A stretch of 64,000 nt of DNA, from NCBI GenBank assembly GCA_009649675.1, contig WJPL01000001.1:1880469-1944468 (forward strand), read 5' to 3'. The notes beneath the pieces were generated by a model. That model was not told the DNA's origin, made no database searches, and was given only the letters and a program-made list of their open reading frames with translations. The position numbers were made by a program, and so were the translations under genes. Every line of letters begins with the position of its first letter. Within the stretch, counting starts at the first letter, position 1. This DNA comes from Alphaproteobacteria bacterium HT1-32. GTDB lineage: Bacteria; Pseudomonadota; Alphaproteobacteria; Rhodospirillales; HT1-32. This document shows, piece after piece, positions 1 through 8,430 of this stretch.

Positions 1-1432
1 TGTCGTGCATCCGGTATCCGCCGAGCGTTACGCATCGTTCAGTTTCGGCATCCAGCGGAATGGTGCTTTCCCCGCCGGTGGCATTTGACCGGCGACGGCT
101 CTGAACACGGATCAGTTCGCTGATGTCGTCCTGGCCATTGCCGGTAACGGCTGCGGGCAACCGGATCGCACCGGCCACCACCCGCCCGTCGATGACGATG
201 ATCCGCAGGTCTTCGCCACGGCAGAACTGTTCCAGAAGAACAACATCGTGATAGCTGTAAGCCTTCTCGATGGCGGCTTCGAGTTCGTCTTCCGAGCGGA
301 TATCGACACTGATACCGGCGCCCTGTTCACCCCGGGCAGGTTTTACAACGACCCGGCCATGTTCCTGCAGGAAGGCCCGGTTTTCCATTTTTGATCCGGC
401 GTTGCGCTGATCGGGAACTGATAGTCCGCGCCGGGCCAGCAGCCGCCGTGTCAGCGCCTTGTTGTCGCAACGTGTCATGGCAACGGCAGAGGTCAGGTCG
501 GTGAGGCTTTCGTGACAGGTGATCGACCGGCCACCAAGGGACAGCCTGAACAGACCGGAATCTGCATCTTCAACATCGACCGAGATACCGCGACGGCGGG
601 CTTCCTTGACGATGATCCCGGCATAGGGATTCAGGGCGTCTTCCGGCTGGGGAGCGATGAACAGGTTTTCATTGATCGGGTTCTTGCGCTTGACCGTGAA
701 CTGCGGGACCTGAACAAAGCCGAGACGGTCATAGAGTTGCAGGGCGGCCTGATTGTCATGCATCACGCTGAGATCCATGAAAGACCGGCCCCGGGCCTGA
801 TAATGCTCGGCCAGGGTGCGGATCAGCATTTCACCTACGCGGGGTGTTGAACATTGCGGATCAACGGCCAGACACCAGAGACTGGAACCCAGTTCCGGGT
901 CGTTGAAGGCGCGCTTGTGATCGACACCCATGACGGTTCCGACGATATCACCGGAGGTGGCATCTTCGGCGACCAGAAAGGTGAAGGTCCGGCTGTTCTT
1001 GCGGCTGCTGAGATCTTCAACTTCGATGGGCACCATCTTGTGCAGCGCATAAAGCCGGTTGATAGCTTCCGCATCCTGCCGGTCGCGTAATCGCCGGACG
1101 TTAAACCCGGGCACCTGTTCTTTCCGGGGGCGGTAATGCGGCAGCCACAGTCGCAATGTATGGCTGGGATCCAGAAACAGCTCCTGCGGGGCGACGGACA
1201 GGGCGACATGCGGATCAGAGATATAGATGGCGATGTCGCGTTCGTCGGACTTTTCGGTGCAGAGGGTTTCGGCAACCGCTTCGGCGCTGGCAAAGGTGTT
1301 GCCGAAGATCAGCCGTCCCCAGCCGCAATGAATCGTGGCATTGCTGTCAGGCCGGGCGGTGCGATGGTCTGCCGGCAGCAGCGAGGCATCCCGCGTCCGC
1401 CCGGGACGGGTGGCTGCGCGCTTGGTACTCAT
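1..1432 (-). CDS. ngg: N-acetylglutaminylglutamine synthetase, partial (C-terminus beyond left edge)
   Basis: The open frame runs off the left edge, so about 477 N-terminal residues are visible. It probably makes the dipeptide N-acetylglutaminylglutamine, the precursor of the osmolyte NAGGN, in the cytoplasm. Roughly residues 110-250 form a GNAT acetyltransferase domain (LWCLAVDP, then LYDRLGFV). From about residue 300 an ATP-grasp domain follows (MTRCDNKALTRRLL, VVKPARGEQGAGISV, LLEQFCRGEDLRIIV). GNAT plus ATP-grasp is the known layout of this family. The ATG at 1432 lies 1 base after the stop of the upstream amidotransferase gene, so the two are co-transcribed. The fusion layout and the neighbour make the call fairly sure. 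Confidence 0.85.
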   Translation of the reverse strand, partial: MSTKRAATRPGRTRDASLLPADHRTARPDSNATIHCGWGRLIFGNTFASAEAVAETLCTEKSDERDIAIYISDPHVALSVAPQELFLDPSHTLRLWLPHYRPRKEQVPGFNVRRLRDRQDAEAINRLYALHKMVPIEVEDLSSRKNSRTFTFLVAEDATSGDIVGTVMGVDHKRAFNDPELGSSLWCLAVDPQCSTPRVGEMLIRTLAEHYQARGRSFMDLSVMHDNQAALQLYDRLGFVQVPQFTVKRKNPINENLFIAPQPEDALNPYAGIIVKEARRRGISVDVEDADSGLFRLSLGGRSITCHESLTDLTSAVAMTRCDNKALTRRLLARRGLSVPDQRNAGSKMENRAFLQEHGRVVVKPARGEQGAGISVDIRSEDELEAAIEKAYSYHDVVLLEQFCRGEDLRIIVIDGRVVAGAIRLPAAVTGNGQDDISELIRVQSRRRSNATGGESTIPLDAETERCVTLGGYRMHD

Positions 1433-1433
1433 C

Positions 1434-3209
1434 TCAGACTCCCTGAACCTGGAACCAGTATTCCAGCAGGGCAATCTGCCAGAGCTTTGAGCCGCGCAAC
1501 GGGGTCATATGCTCGGTCGGCGCTGCCAGCAGTTTGTCGACATAGGCAGGCTGGAACAGACCGCGCTCTCTGGCGGCAGGCTGTGACAGAATGTCGCGCA
1601 CCCGCTCCAGCACATCGCCCTGCAGATGTTTGAGCGCAGGTACCGGGAAATAACCCTTGGGCCGGTCAATAACGGCTGACGGAATAACCGAACGGGAAGC
1701 TTCCTTCAGAACATGTTTCCCTTCACCGGCAATCTTGTGCTCGGCAGGGATACGGGCGGCCAGTTCGACCAGTTCGTGATCAAGAAACGGCACCCGGGCC
1801 TCCAGCCCGCAGGCCATTGTCATGTTATCGACCCGTTTGACCGGGTCATCGACCAGCATGACCGTGGTATCCATGCGCAGTGCCTTGTCGACGGGGTCGT
1901 CGGCGCCGGCTTCGGCAAAGCGTTCGGTAATGTAATCGAGGCTGTGGTCGCCACCGTGATGCCGGGGATCAACGGCGTCACAATATTCCGCGTAATCACG
2001 ATCCCGGAAAACCCGTGAATATTCACCAACAGGATCGTTGTTGCCGACCATCGGCGGGTACCAGTGATAGCCGCCGAACACCTCGTCGGCACCCTGTCCG
2101 GACTGGACGACCTTGAGGTCTTTCGCGACTTCCTGGGACAGCAGATAGAAGCCGATGGCATCATGACTGACCATCGGTTCCGCCATGGCAGAGACGCAGC
2201 CTTCAAGGGAAGGCAGCAGCCGTTCCCGGCTGTTGACGCTGATCTTGTGATGTTTTGTGCCAAACTGTTCGGCAATGATGTCGGAATATCTGAATTCATC
2301 CCCGGCTTCGTCGCCAACGGTTTCAAAACCGACGGAGAATGTGTTGAGGCCGGTTTGCCCTTCCTCGGCCAGCAGTCCCACGATCAGCGATGAATCAACG
2401 CCACCAGACAGCAGCACCCCGACCGGGACATCAGCGACCAGACGGCGGCGAACGGCAACCCGCAGGGCCTCCAGCGTTGCATCGCGCCAGTCTTCAAAGC
2501 TGCGGGCTTCATCACCCGGTTTGCGGCCAAAATTCAGATTCCAGTAGACCCGCGTATGGCGACGGCCATCCGGTTCGATGCGCATTACGGAAGCCGGCGG
2601 CAGTTTGCGCACGCCTTTCAGGATGGTGAAGGGTGCGGGAACAACCGCATGAAAGGACATGTAATGATTCAGGGCGACCGGGTCGATGTCGGTATCCAGA
2701 TCACCCGCTGCAATCAGGGCTGGCAGAAACGACGAGAAACGCAGCGCGCCGGGTGTTTCAGCGAGGTATAACGGTTTGATGCCGAGACGGTCGCGGGCCA
2801 GAAACAATCGCCCGCTGTCACGTTCTGCGATGGCGAAGGCAAACATGCCGTGGAAATGGTCGACGCAATTCTCACCCCAGGCATCATAGGCTTTCAGAAT
2901 GACCTCGGTATCACCGCTGGAGAAGAACTGATAGCCCTTCGCCTGCAGGTCGAGTCGCAGTTCCTTGTAATTATAAATACAGCCATTGAAGACGATGGAG
3001 AGGCCGAGCTGAGGGTCGGTCATGGGCTGACCGGCACGGTCTGTCAGGTCGATGATCTTCAGGCGACGATGGGCGAGGCCAATTCCTGATTGTGCCCAGG
3101 CACCCGCAGCATCCGGGCCGCGCGGTGTCATGGCTTCGTTCATTCGTTCCAGTGCGCCCAGTGTTGCCGGTTTCCCGTCAAACCTGATCTCGCCTGCAAT
3201 TCCACACAT
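1434..3209 (-). CDS. asnB: N-acetylglutaminylglutamine amidotransferase (asparagine synthase family)
   Basis: A 591-residue protein with an N-terminal Ntn glutaminase domain and a C-terminal asparagine-synthase ATP-pyrophosphatase domain. It probably amidates N-acetylglutaminylglutamine to NAGGN using glutamine. I placed the start at 3209 because the nucleophilic cysteine must be residue 2 (MCGIAGEIRF) and GGGAG stands about 10 bases upstream; the frame stays open to 3332, but that extension would bury the cysteine. The P-loop LSGGVDSSLIVGLL is clear. Housekeeping asparagine synthetase is the alternative, but the adjoining GNAT/ATP-grasp gene favours the osmolyte role. Confidence 0.85.
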   Translation of the reverse strand: MCGIAGEIRFDGKPATLGALERMNEAMTPRGPDAAGAWAQSGIGLAHRRLKIIDLTDRAGQPMTDPQLGLSIVFNGCIYNYKELRLDLQAKGYQFFSSGDTEVILKAYDAWGENCVDHFHGMFAFAIAERDSGRLFLARDRLGIKPLYLAETPGALRFSSFLPALIAAGDLDTDIDPVALNHYMSFHAVVPAPFTILKGVRKLPPASVMRIEPDGRRHTRVYWNLNFGRKPGDEARSFEDWRDATLEALRVAVRRRLVADVPVGVLLSGGVDSSLIVGLLAEEGQTGLNTFSVGFETVGDEAGDEFRYSDIIAEQFGTKHHKISVNSRERLLPSLEGCVSAMAEPMVSHDAIGFYLLSQEVAKDLKVVQSGQGADEVFGGYHWYPPMVGNNDPVGEYSRVFRDRDYAEYCDAVDPRHHGGDHSLDYITERFAEAGADDPVDKALRMDTTVMLVDDPVKRVDNMTMACGLEARVPFLDHELVELAARIPAEHKIAGEGKHVLKEASRSVIPSAVIDRPKGYFPVPALKHLQGDVLERVRDILSQPAARERGLFQPAYVDKLLAAPTEHMTPLRGSKLWQIALLEYWFQVQGV

Positions 3210-3323
3210 AAATTCGTTTCTCCCGTTCTGGATGAGGCGCCGACATGGGGCCCTGACACAAAAATAGCCACGATGTCGATGACATGTGGCGCAAAGGGTA
3301 AACGCAGGTAATGAGTGGAAGTT

Positions 3324-3344
3324 CCTGATCATATCAGGTTTTTT
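3324..3344 (+). terminator. Small hairpin with T-run, plus strand, between two minus-strand genes
   Basis: CCTGAT, a 3-base loop and ATCAGG are followed directly by six T, the form of an intrinsic terminator read on the plus strand. Both flanking genes are on the minus strand, so no plus-strand gene ends here. It may stop antisense transcription or belong to a small RNA. It sits in the 182-base gap upstream of the amidotransferase, which otherwise shows nothing I recognise. Confidence 0.35.
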
Positions 3345-3391
3345 GTGAATCTCCAGCGACAGGCCGGAACCCGGTTATCCGGACGTGGCTG

Positions 3392-4528
3392 CTACGCCCG
3401 TTTTTTCTTCAGATCCCAGAACGGGGTGGGCACGACTTCGCAGGTTCGCTCACCATCCGGGGTGACGAGATCAAAGCGTTCACCGGGCACGGCTTCCGCT
3501 GTCGGCAGGTAAGCGAGACCGATATTCCGTCCGATGCGCGGGGAATGGGTGATGCTGGTCATCTTGCCGGCCAGATTGCCATTACGAAGCATCGGCCAGG
3601 GCCGGTCGTTCGAGGCGATAGGCTCGCCGTCGATGACCAGACCGACCAGCAACTGTTCCGGGCCGGTTTCGGATATCTGCTGCAGGGCGTCGCGGGCGAT
3701 GAAATCGATCTCGGCCTCCAGATTCACCAGCCGTCCCAGTCCGACCTCGAACGGATTGTTGTCCATTGTCATGTCAGCACCATAGGACAGCATGGCCGCT
3801 TCCAGCCGCCGGATATGATTGGGGGCCGCGGGGGCGATGCCATGGGGCTTGCCTGCGGCCATGATCCGTTCCCACAGATGATCGCCGTAGCGGCCATCCA
3901 GCAGATAGATTTCATAGCCGAATTCGCCGCTCCAGCCGGAGCGGGAGATCAGCAACGGGATGTCGTCCAGGGTTGTCTCGACAAAACGGAAGAAGGAGAG
4001 ACTGCGGATATCGTCACCGAACAGGGTTGCGGCGACTTCCATGGCCTTCGGTCCCTGCAACTGCAGGGGTGAAACATCGGGTTCATGAATCTGCACATCC
4101 ATCCCGGCATTCAGGGCGATGCCGCGTGCCCAGAGCAGCACATCGGAATCAGCGATCGACAGCCAGAACCGGTCTTCATCAAGCCGGAGCAGCAGCGGGT
4201 CGTTGACGATGCCGCCCTTCTCGTCACAGAGCAGCACATATTTGCACTGTCCGATGGCGCAGTTGCTGAGATCTCGCGGGGTCAGAAGCTGTGTGAAGCG
4301 CAGTGCATCGGGGCCGGAAATTTCGACCTGCCGTTCGACGGCGACATCCCAGAGGGTCACGTCATTGACCAGCTTCCAGTAATCGGCCAGCGGGCTTTCA
4401 AACCACAGCGGCATATACATGTGATTATAAACGGTATAGGCGCTGAAGCCCCAGCGGCGGGTGGCATCGAAAAAAGGGGAACGCCGGATACGCGGGGAAA
4501 TCGAGATAACAGGCAAACCAGACGACAT
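3392..4528 (-). CDS. GcvT-family protein, DMSP demethylase (DmdA)-like
   Basis: A 378-residue tetrahydrofolate-binding aminomethyltransferase-fold protein. The N-terminus (SAYTVYNHM, then LWDVAVERQVEISGPDA, LTPRDL and VNDPLLLRL) resembles DmdA, which demethylates dimethylsulfoniopropionate to methylmercaptopropionate in marine bacteria, more than it resembles the glycine-cleavage T protein. The middle has VSPLQLQGPKA and SGWSGEFGYEIYLLDG, the usual GcvT core, and PFEVGLGRLVN precedes the C-terminal barrel. No gcvH, gcvP or dmdBCD genes are nearby. Non-DmdA members of this family are common, so the substrate is uncertain. Confidence 0.6.
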   Translation of the reverse strand: MSSGLPVISISPRIRRSPFFDATRRWGFSAYTVYNHMYMPLWFESPLADYWKLVNDVTLWDVAVERQVEISGPDALRFTQLLTPRDLSNCAIGQCKYVLLCDEKGGIVNDPLLLRLDEDRFWLSIADSDVLLWARGIALNAGMDVQIHEPDVSPLQLQGPKAMEVAATLFGDDIRSLSFFRFVETTLDDIPLLISRSGWSGEFGYEIYLLDGRYGDHLWERIMAAGKPHGIAPAAPNHIRRLEAAMLSYGADMTMDNNPFEVGLGRLVNLEAEIDFIARDALQQISETGPEQLLVGLVIDGEPIASNDRPWPMLRNGNLAGKMTSITHSPRIGRNIGLAYLPTAEAVPGERFDLVTPDGERTCEVVPTPFWDLKKKRA

Positions 4529-4674
4529 GGCATTCCTCCCTGAATGTTTCCCGGAACAGGCACCGCGATTACGTTCTCTTTTTAACCGGTGAATGCGGTG
4601 GTCAAGTCCGCATTGCTTGGCCTGTCTTGGCGGATCGGCTAGAACGGCGGTTATAGACGCACAAGGAGAGAAAA

Positions 4675-5481
4675 ATGCGCCCTTCAGGCCGTAAATTTGA
4701 CGAATTGCGACCCATTTCGATCGAGACGGGAGTCAGCAAGCATGCAGAAGGCTCCTGCTTCATTTGTTTTGGCGATACACAGGTGCTGTGTACCGCCAGC
4801 GTTGACGAAAAGGTTCCGGGCTGGATGCGCAATTCCGGAAAGGGCTGGGTTACGGCTGAATACGGTATGCTGCCCCGGGCAACGGGTGATCGCATGGCGC
4901 GTGAAGCGGCCCGCGGCAAGCAAAGCGGGCGCACCCAGGAAATTCAGCGCCTGATCGGGCGCAGCCTTCGCGCGGTGGTTGATCTTGAAGGTCTGGGCGA
5001 AGTGCAGATCAAGGTCGACTGCGATGTCATCCAGGCTGATGGTGGCACGCGGACAGCGTCGATTACCGGCGGTTTTGTCGCTCTTTACGCGGCATTACAG
5101 CACATGCAGTCGCTGGGCAGCCTGACAACGATGCCGATTGAAACCCCGGTTGCGGCAATTTCCTGCGGCATCTTCCGCGGCGAGCCGGTGCTGGATCTGG
5201 ATTACCTTGAAGACTCCACGGCCATGGCTGATGCCAATTTTGTGCTGAGCGGCGATGGTGGTATCGTCGAAATTCAGGCGACGGCTGAGGAAGAGCCTTT
5301 CGGGGACGAGGCTTTCACCGAACTTATGCGCCTTGCCCGCAAGGGTATTGCGGAACTGGTCGAGCATCAGGCAAAGGCGCTTGGTATCGATGACGGTGAG
5401 CCGGTTGACGAGGAAGAAGCGCCCTCTGAAACTGCGGATGAGAAGACGGAGACCGCTCCGGAGGATCAGCCGAAAGCCTGA
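4675..5481 (+). CDS. rph: Ribonuclease PH
   Basis: A 268-residue phosphorolytic 3'-5' exoribonuclease that trims tRNA 3' ends. The N-terminus [14 protein letters not shown] is diagnostic, as are [43 protein letters not shown] and the late LMRLARKGI. The last 30 or so residues form a very acidic tail (Asp/Glu/Pro rich) beyond the usual 238-240-residue enzyme. The ATG follows AAGGAGAG. It diverges from the DmdA-like gene across 146 bases that must hold both promoters. In many alphaproteobacteria rph lies next to hrcA and grpE; here it does not. Confidence 0.95.
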   Translation: MRPSGRKFDELRPISIETGVSKHAEGSCFICFGDTQVLCTASVDEKVPGWMRNSGKGWVTAEYGMLPRATGDRMAREAARGKQSGRTQEIQRLIGRSLRAVVDLEGLGEVQIKVDCDVIQADGGTRTASITGGFVALYAALQHMQSLGSLTTMPIETPVAAISCGIFRGEPVLDLDYLEDSTAMADANFVLSGDGGIVEIQATAEEEPFGDEAFTELMRLARKGIAELVEHQAKALGIDDGEPVDEEEAPSETADEKTETAPEDQPKA

Positions 5482-5504
5482 CCTGTATGGCCGGTAAAAC
5501 GGAT

Positions 5505-5536
5505 CAGCCCGGCCTGTTGCAGAACAGCCCGGGCTG
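5505..5536 (+). terminator. Long hairpin after rph
   Basis: CAGCCCGGCCTGTT and AACAGCCCGGGCTG pair over 14 positions with one mismatch around a GCAG loop. There is no clear T-run after it, so it may act as a weak terminator or as a 3'-end protector between rph and phyR. Confidence 0.5.
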
Positions 5537-5563
5537 ACGACAATTTGAGTATTCGAGGGTGAG

Positions 5564-6349
5564 ATGGCAGAGGCGAGCGTAACGCTCAGTAAAGAGATCA
5601 TGCAGCTCCGGCAGTTTTTCCGGGCGGCAATGAACGATCAGCTGTTTGGTGATGAAATCGCCTGGGCAGCTCTTGCTCTGCTTGATCTCGATCAGATTGT
5701 CAGCTTGCCGGAAGATGCCCGTCGCAGCCGGTTGTTTTGTGATGCGCTGTCTGTCTGGACGGCGGTAGCAGGGACGGAACGGAAAAACAATTTCTCCGGC
5801 AGCGACCTGCTGGCCTCAACCGCACCTGTTGCGACACCCGGCCAGCTGATGCTGATTCTGACAGAAGTTATGGGGCTTGCCTCTCAGGATGCTGCTGCTG
5901 CACTTCGGCTGTCGGTCGCGGAGGCTGCTGATCTTGCAAAGGTGGCCCGGGCGGAACTGGAGCAGGGGGTGACGGGCAGGGTGCTGATCATTGAAGATGA
6001 GCCCCTGATTGCCGAAGGTGTCGCCATGCTGGTGGAAAGCCTGGGGGTGGAAGTTGTCGCCATGGCACGCAGCCGTGATCAGGCAGTGGCACTGGCGGCA
6101 AAACACCGGCCGGATGTCGTGCTGGCAGATTTTGATCTTGGAGGCGGTGGCACCGGGCTGGATGCGGTCAAGCAGATCAGTTCGGAAATGTCCGCCGTCG
6201 CGATTTTCATTACGGCCTTTCCGGATGAAGTGCTGACGGGTGAGGATTATGAACCCACCTTCGTCCTGGCCAAACCTTATCGGGAACGCGCCCTGAGAAC
6301 GGCGTTGGCCTACAGTCTGAAAGCGCCCCGGGCGGAACTGGTAGAATAG
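5564..6349 (+). CDS. phyR: PhyR-type general stress response regulator
   Basis: A 261-residue protein. The N-terminal 125 residues resemble a sigma-factor-like domain with helix-turn-helix character (LRQFFRAAMND ... LALLDLDQIV ... LRLSVAEAADLAKVA). A receiver domain follows from about residue 138, with acidic pair E144/D145, probable phospho-acceptor D189 (VVLADFDL), T217 (FITAF) and K237 (AKPY). In the known pathway, phosphorylated PhyR sequesters the anti-sigma factor NepR and frees EcfG. Neither nepR nor ecfG is recognisable in this window. A RHH gene follows 19 bases downstream. The domain order makes the call firm. Confidence 0.85.
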   Translation: MAEASVTLSKEIMQLRQFFRAAMNDQLFGDEIAWAALALLDLDQIVSLPEDARRSRLFCDALSVWTAVAGTERKNNFSGSDLLASTAPVATPGQLMLILTEVMGLASQDAAAALRLSVAEAADLAKVARAELEQGVTGRVLIIEDEPLIAEGVAMLVESLGVEVVAMARSRDQAVALAAKHRPDVVLADFDLGGGGTGLDAVKQISSEMSAVAIFITAFPDEVLTGEDYEPTFVLAKPYRERALRTALAYSLKAPRAELVE

Positions 6350-6368
6350 AGGGATCGGAAATCAGGCG

Positions 6369-6554
6369 ATGGAAAAGCGTGTCGTCAAATTGCAGGTCAT
6401 GCTGAATGACAGCGAGCTTGAGGAAATCGATGACTGGCGGTTTGAAAACCGGGCTGCATCCCGGAGTGCTGCTGTCCGCGAACTTATTTTCGAGAGTCTT
6501 GAGAAGTGGAAGGAAACACGGCAGCAGGCGGCTTCATCTGATGATGAAGGCTGA
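6369..6554 (+). CDS. Small ribbon-helix-helix protein
   Basis: 61 residues. The start KRVVKLQVMLND resembles an RHH beta strand, and DSELEEIDDWRFENRAASRSAAVRELI resembles the two helices of a CopG/Arc-type dimer. It follows phyR by 19 bases on the same strand and probably shares its transcript. It does not carry the NepR motif. It could be a small repressor of the neighbouring signalling genes; no toxin partner is adjacent. The function is unknown. Confidence 0.6.
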   Translation: MEKRVVKLQVMLNDSELEEIDDWRFENRAASRSAAVRELIFESLEKWKETRQQAASSDDEG

Positions 6555-6929
6555 TCAGCCGTTAATAACCTGATCAAGAGCCCGGACCAGACGTTGTTCA
6601 GGATAGGGCTTTGGCACCAGCATATAATGGCTGAATTCTTCTGTCAGGCCGGCAGATGACCCGTAGGCGGTGGCGAAAATAAACGGTACCTGATGCTCCT
6701 GAAGCCACTGCGCCAGGGGGAAAACTTCACCATCCCGCAACGTAATATCCAGAATCGCCGCATCATATTCGGATTCCTCCGCCAGCGGCAGGGCATCCTT
6801 CAGGCTGGCCACTGGCCCGACAATTGTGCAGTCCCTGCTCTCCAGAATATCCGTGAGTTCCATTGCCGCGAGGATTTCGTCCTCGACGATCAATATGCGT
6901 TTTCCGGAAAGTTGAGTATTCTTTGTCAT
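6555..6929 (-). CDS. Single-domain response regulator (FAT-GUY type)
   Basis: About 124 residues forming one receiver domain: acidic pair in ILIVEDEILAAMEL, phospho-acceptor Asp in AAILDITLRDG, FATAYG around the conserved Thr, and KPYP with the Lys. The FATAYG/KPY signature matches the single-domain receivers that work in alphaproteobacterial general stress signalling as phosphate sources or sinks for HWE/HisKA_2 kinases and PhyR. The frame opens at 6962; I prefer 6929 because the shorter form matches the domain boundary, but neither start has a good ribosome site. It is divergent from the kinase at 6982 and convergent with the RHH gene. Confidence 0.75.
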   Translation of the reverse strand: MTKNTQLSGKRILIVEDEILAAMELTDILESRDCTIVGPVASLKDALPLAEESEYDAAILDITLRDGEVFPLAQWLQEHQVPFIFATAYGSSAGLTEEFSHYMLVPKPYPEQRLVRALDQVING

Positions 6930-6981
6930 CAGGACTGCCGATCCACCAGATTTCAATACCATCAGAACAGGATGTACGCTT

Positions 6982-8424
6982 GTGAATCAAGAAAGTTCCG
7001 AAACGGACCCTATCTCCCCGGATCAGCTCGGGTCGGTCAATGCCGCTCTTGGCAGTGTCATGAGTTTCCGGACAATCTACATTTTTCTGTTTGGAGGTCT
7101 GGGCCTGATCGTGATCGCTGTGATCGCGGCGTCATGGCTGATGATGGAGCAGATCAAGGCGGACAGCTGGATCGAACACACGCTTCAGATTCAGGAAGAT
7201 GCGCGTGAATATGAGGTTCTCGTACAGGATATGGAACTTGGATTCCGTGGGTATATTCTGAGCCGCAACCCCCGGTTTCTGGAACCCTATGCAACGGCAC
7301 GGGCTGACCTTCCCCGGATGCAGGAGCGTCTGCAGGGACGGGTGGGGGATAACAGGGAACAGAGGGCGCGTCTGGAACGTATAGCCAAGCTGCTTGTTAC
7401 TCATCAGATACTCATCGACAAGGCGCTGGATGCTGCGACGAAAGCGAATTTCGAAGGGGCTGTGCTGTTGTTCAGCAAGTCATTTGAAAACCGCATCATA
7501 CCGGATCTGCATTTCGAGTTTGCGGCCTTTCAGAGAGAAGAGACCAGTCTGCTCGCGCAACGTCGTGCGGAAGCCGAAGCCCTTTCTGACTGGATGCTTG
7601 CTGCGGCAGGCGTGGCGATGGGCGGCGCGGTTATTACGCTTTGCCTGGCGATTATTCTCAGCCGCCGGCGATATCTCGCACTGGCGCGTAACGAGATGAC
7701 GCTGAGCATGGAAAACAGCGAACTGGTCAAGAGCATGCGGCGCCGGGCGGAAGAACTGGCGGCAGCAAGGGATGAGGCAGAAGAGAGCACCCGTCGTGCA
7801 GAAGCCCTGTTGCGTGATGTTCATCATCGTGTTGGTAACTCGCTGCAACTTGTGGCGGCTTTTCTGGGTTTGCAGGCGAATCAGTCTGACAATGACGAAT
7901 GCGTTGCCGCACTTCGTGCTGCGAGAGACCGGGTGCTGGCAATTGCCTCGGCCCAGCGGCGTCTGCGGATCAGTGAAAGCGGCGACAGCGTTGAAGCCCC
8001 GGATTTCATCAAGGCGATTGTTGAAGATCTGCGCGTCAACCTGCAGGAGGTCGGGCCGGTGACGCTGGAAAGCAGCAGTGAAGATCTCCAGCTTCTGTCG
8101 AAGGATGCGGTCTCGATTGGTGTTATCGTCACCGAACTGGCGACCAACGCGGTCAAATATGCCTTTCCCGGGAATGCAGAAGGTACGGTTACCGTGTCAC
8201 TGACATCGCGGCATGACGGTGAAACCTATGTGCTTCGGGTGTCTGATGACGGTGTCGGACTGGACAGCGGGAATTCGACATTGAGTGGCGGACTGGGCTC
8301 ACGGATCGTTGACCGGTTGGCCGCCGCCCTCGGAGGTGAAGTGGAACGGACAGAGTTTGCCGCTGGTACAGAACGCCCGGGGACTGTCGTTTCGGTTATC
8401 TTCCCCAACCCCCGGCTGATCTGA
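6982..8424 (+). CDS. Membrane sensor histidine kinase, CHASE3-HisKA_2
   Basis: A 480-residue inner-membrane kinase starting with GTG after an AGGAT ribosome site. A transmembrane segment at about 31-53 is followed by a periplasmic CHASE3-like sensor (ELGFRGYILSRNPRFLEPY), a second transmembrane segment at about 203-227, a coiled linker and a HisKA_2 H-box with likely phosphorylated H281 (RDVHHRVGNSLQ). The HATPase domain shows VTELATNAVKYAF and a G-box (DDGVGL). HisKA_2 kinases feed PhyR pathways in this class, and phyR and a single-domain receiver lie beside it, so a PhyK-like role is likely but inferred. Confidence 0.8.
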   Translation: MNQESSETDPISPDQLGSVNAALGSVMSFRTIYIFLFGGLGLIVIAVIAASWLMMEQIKADSWIEHTLQIQEDAREYEVLVQDMELGFRGYILSRNPRFLEPYATARADLPRMQERLQGRVGDNREQRARLERIAKLLVTHQILIDKALDAATKANFEGAVLLFSKSFENRIIPDLHFEFAAFQREETSLLAQRRAEAEALSDWMLAAAGVAMGGAVITLCLAIILSRRRYLALARNEMTLSMENSELVKSMRRRAEELAAARDEAEESTRRAEALLRDVHHRVGNSLQLVAAFLGLQANQSDNDECVAALRAARDRVLAIASAQRRLRISESGDSVEAPDFIKAIVEDLRVNLQEVGPVTLESSSEDLQLLSKDAVSIGVIVTELATNAVKYAFPGNAEGTVTVSLTSRHDGETYVLRVSDDGVGLDSGNSTLSGGLGSRIVDRLAAALGGEVERTEFAAGTERPGTVVSVIFPNPRLI

Positions 8425-8430
8425 GCATCG

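Noticed and set aside
4552-4580. EcfG-type promoter (GGAAC then CGTT) before rph
   Set aside because: The spacer is 14 bases, shorter than the 16-17 expected.
6369-6554. NepR anti-sigma factor after phyR
   Set aside because: Position fits but the sequence has a ribbon-helix-helix pattern and lacks the NepR motif.
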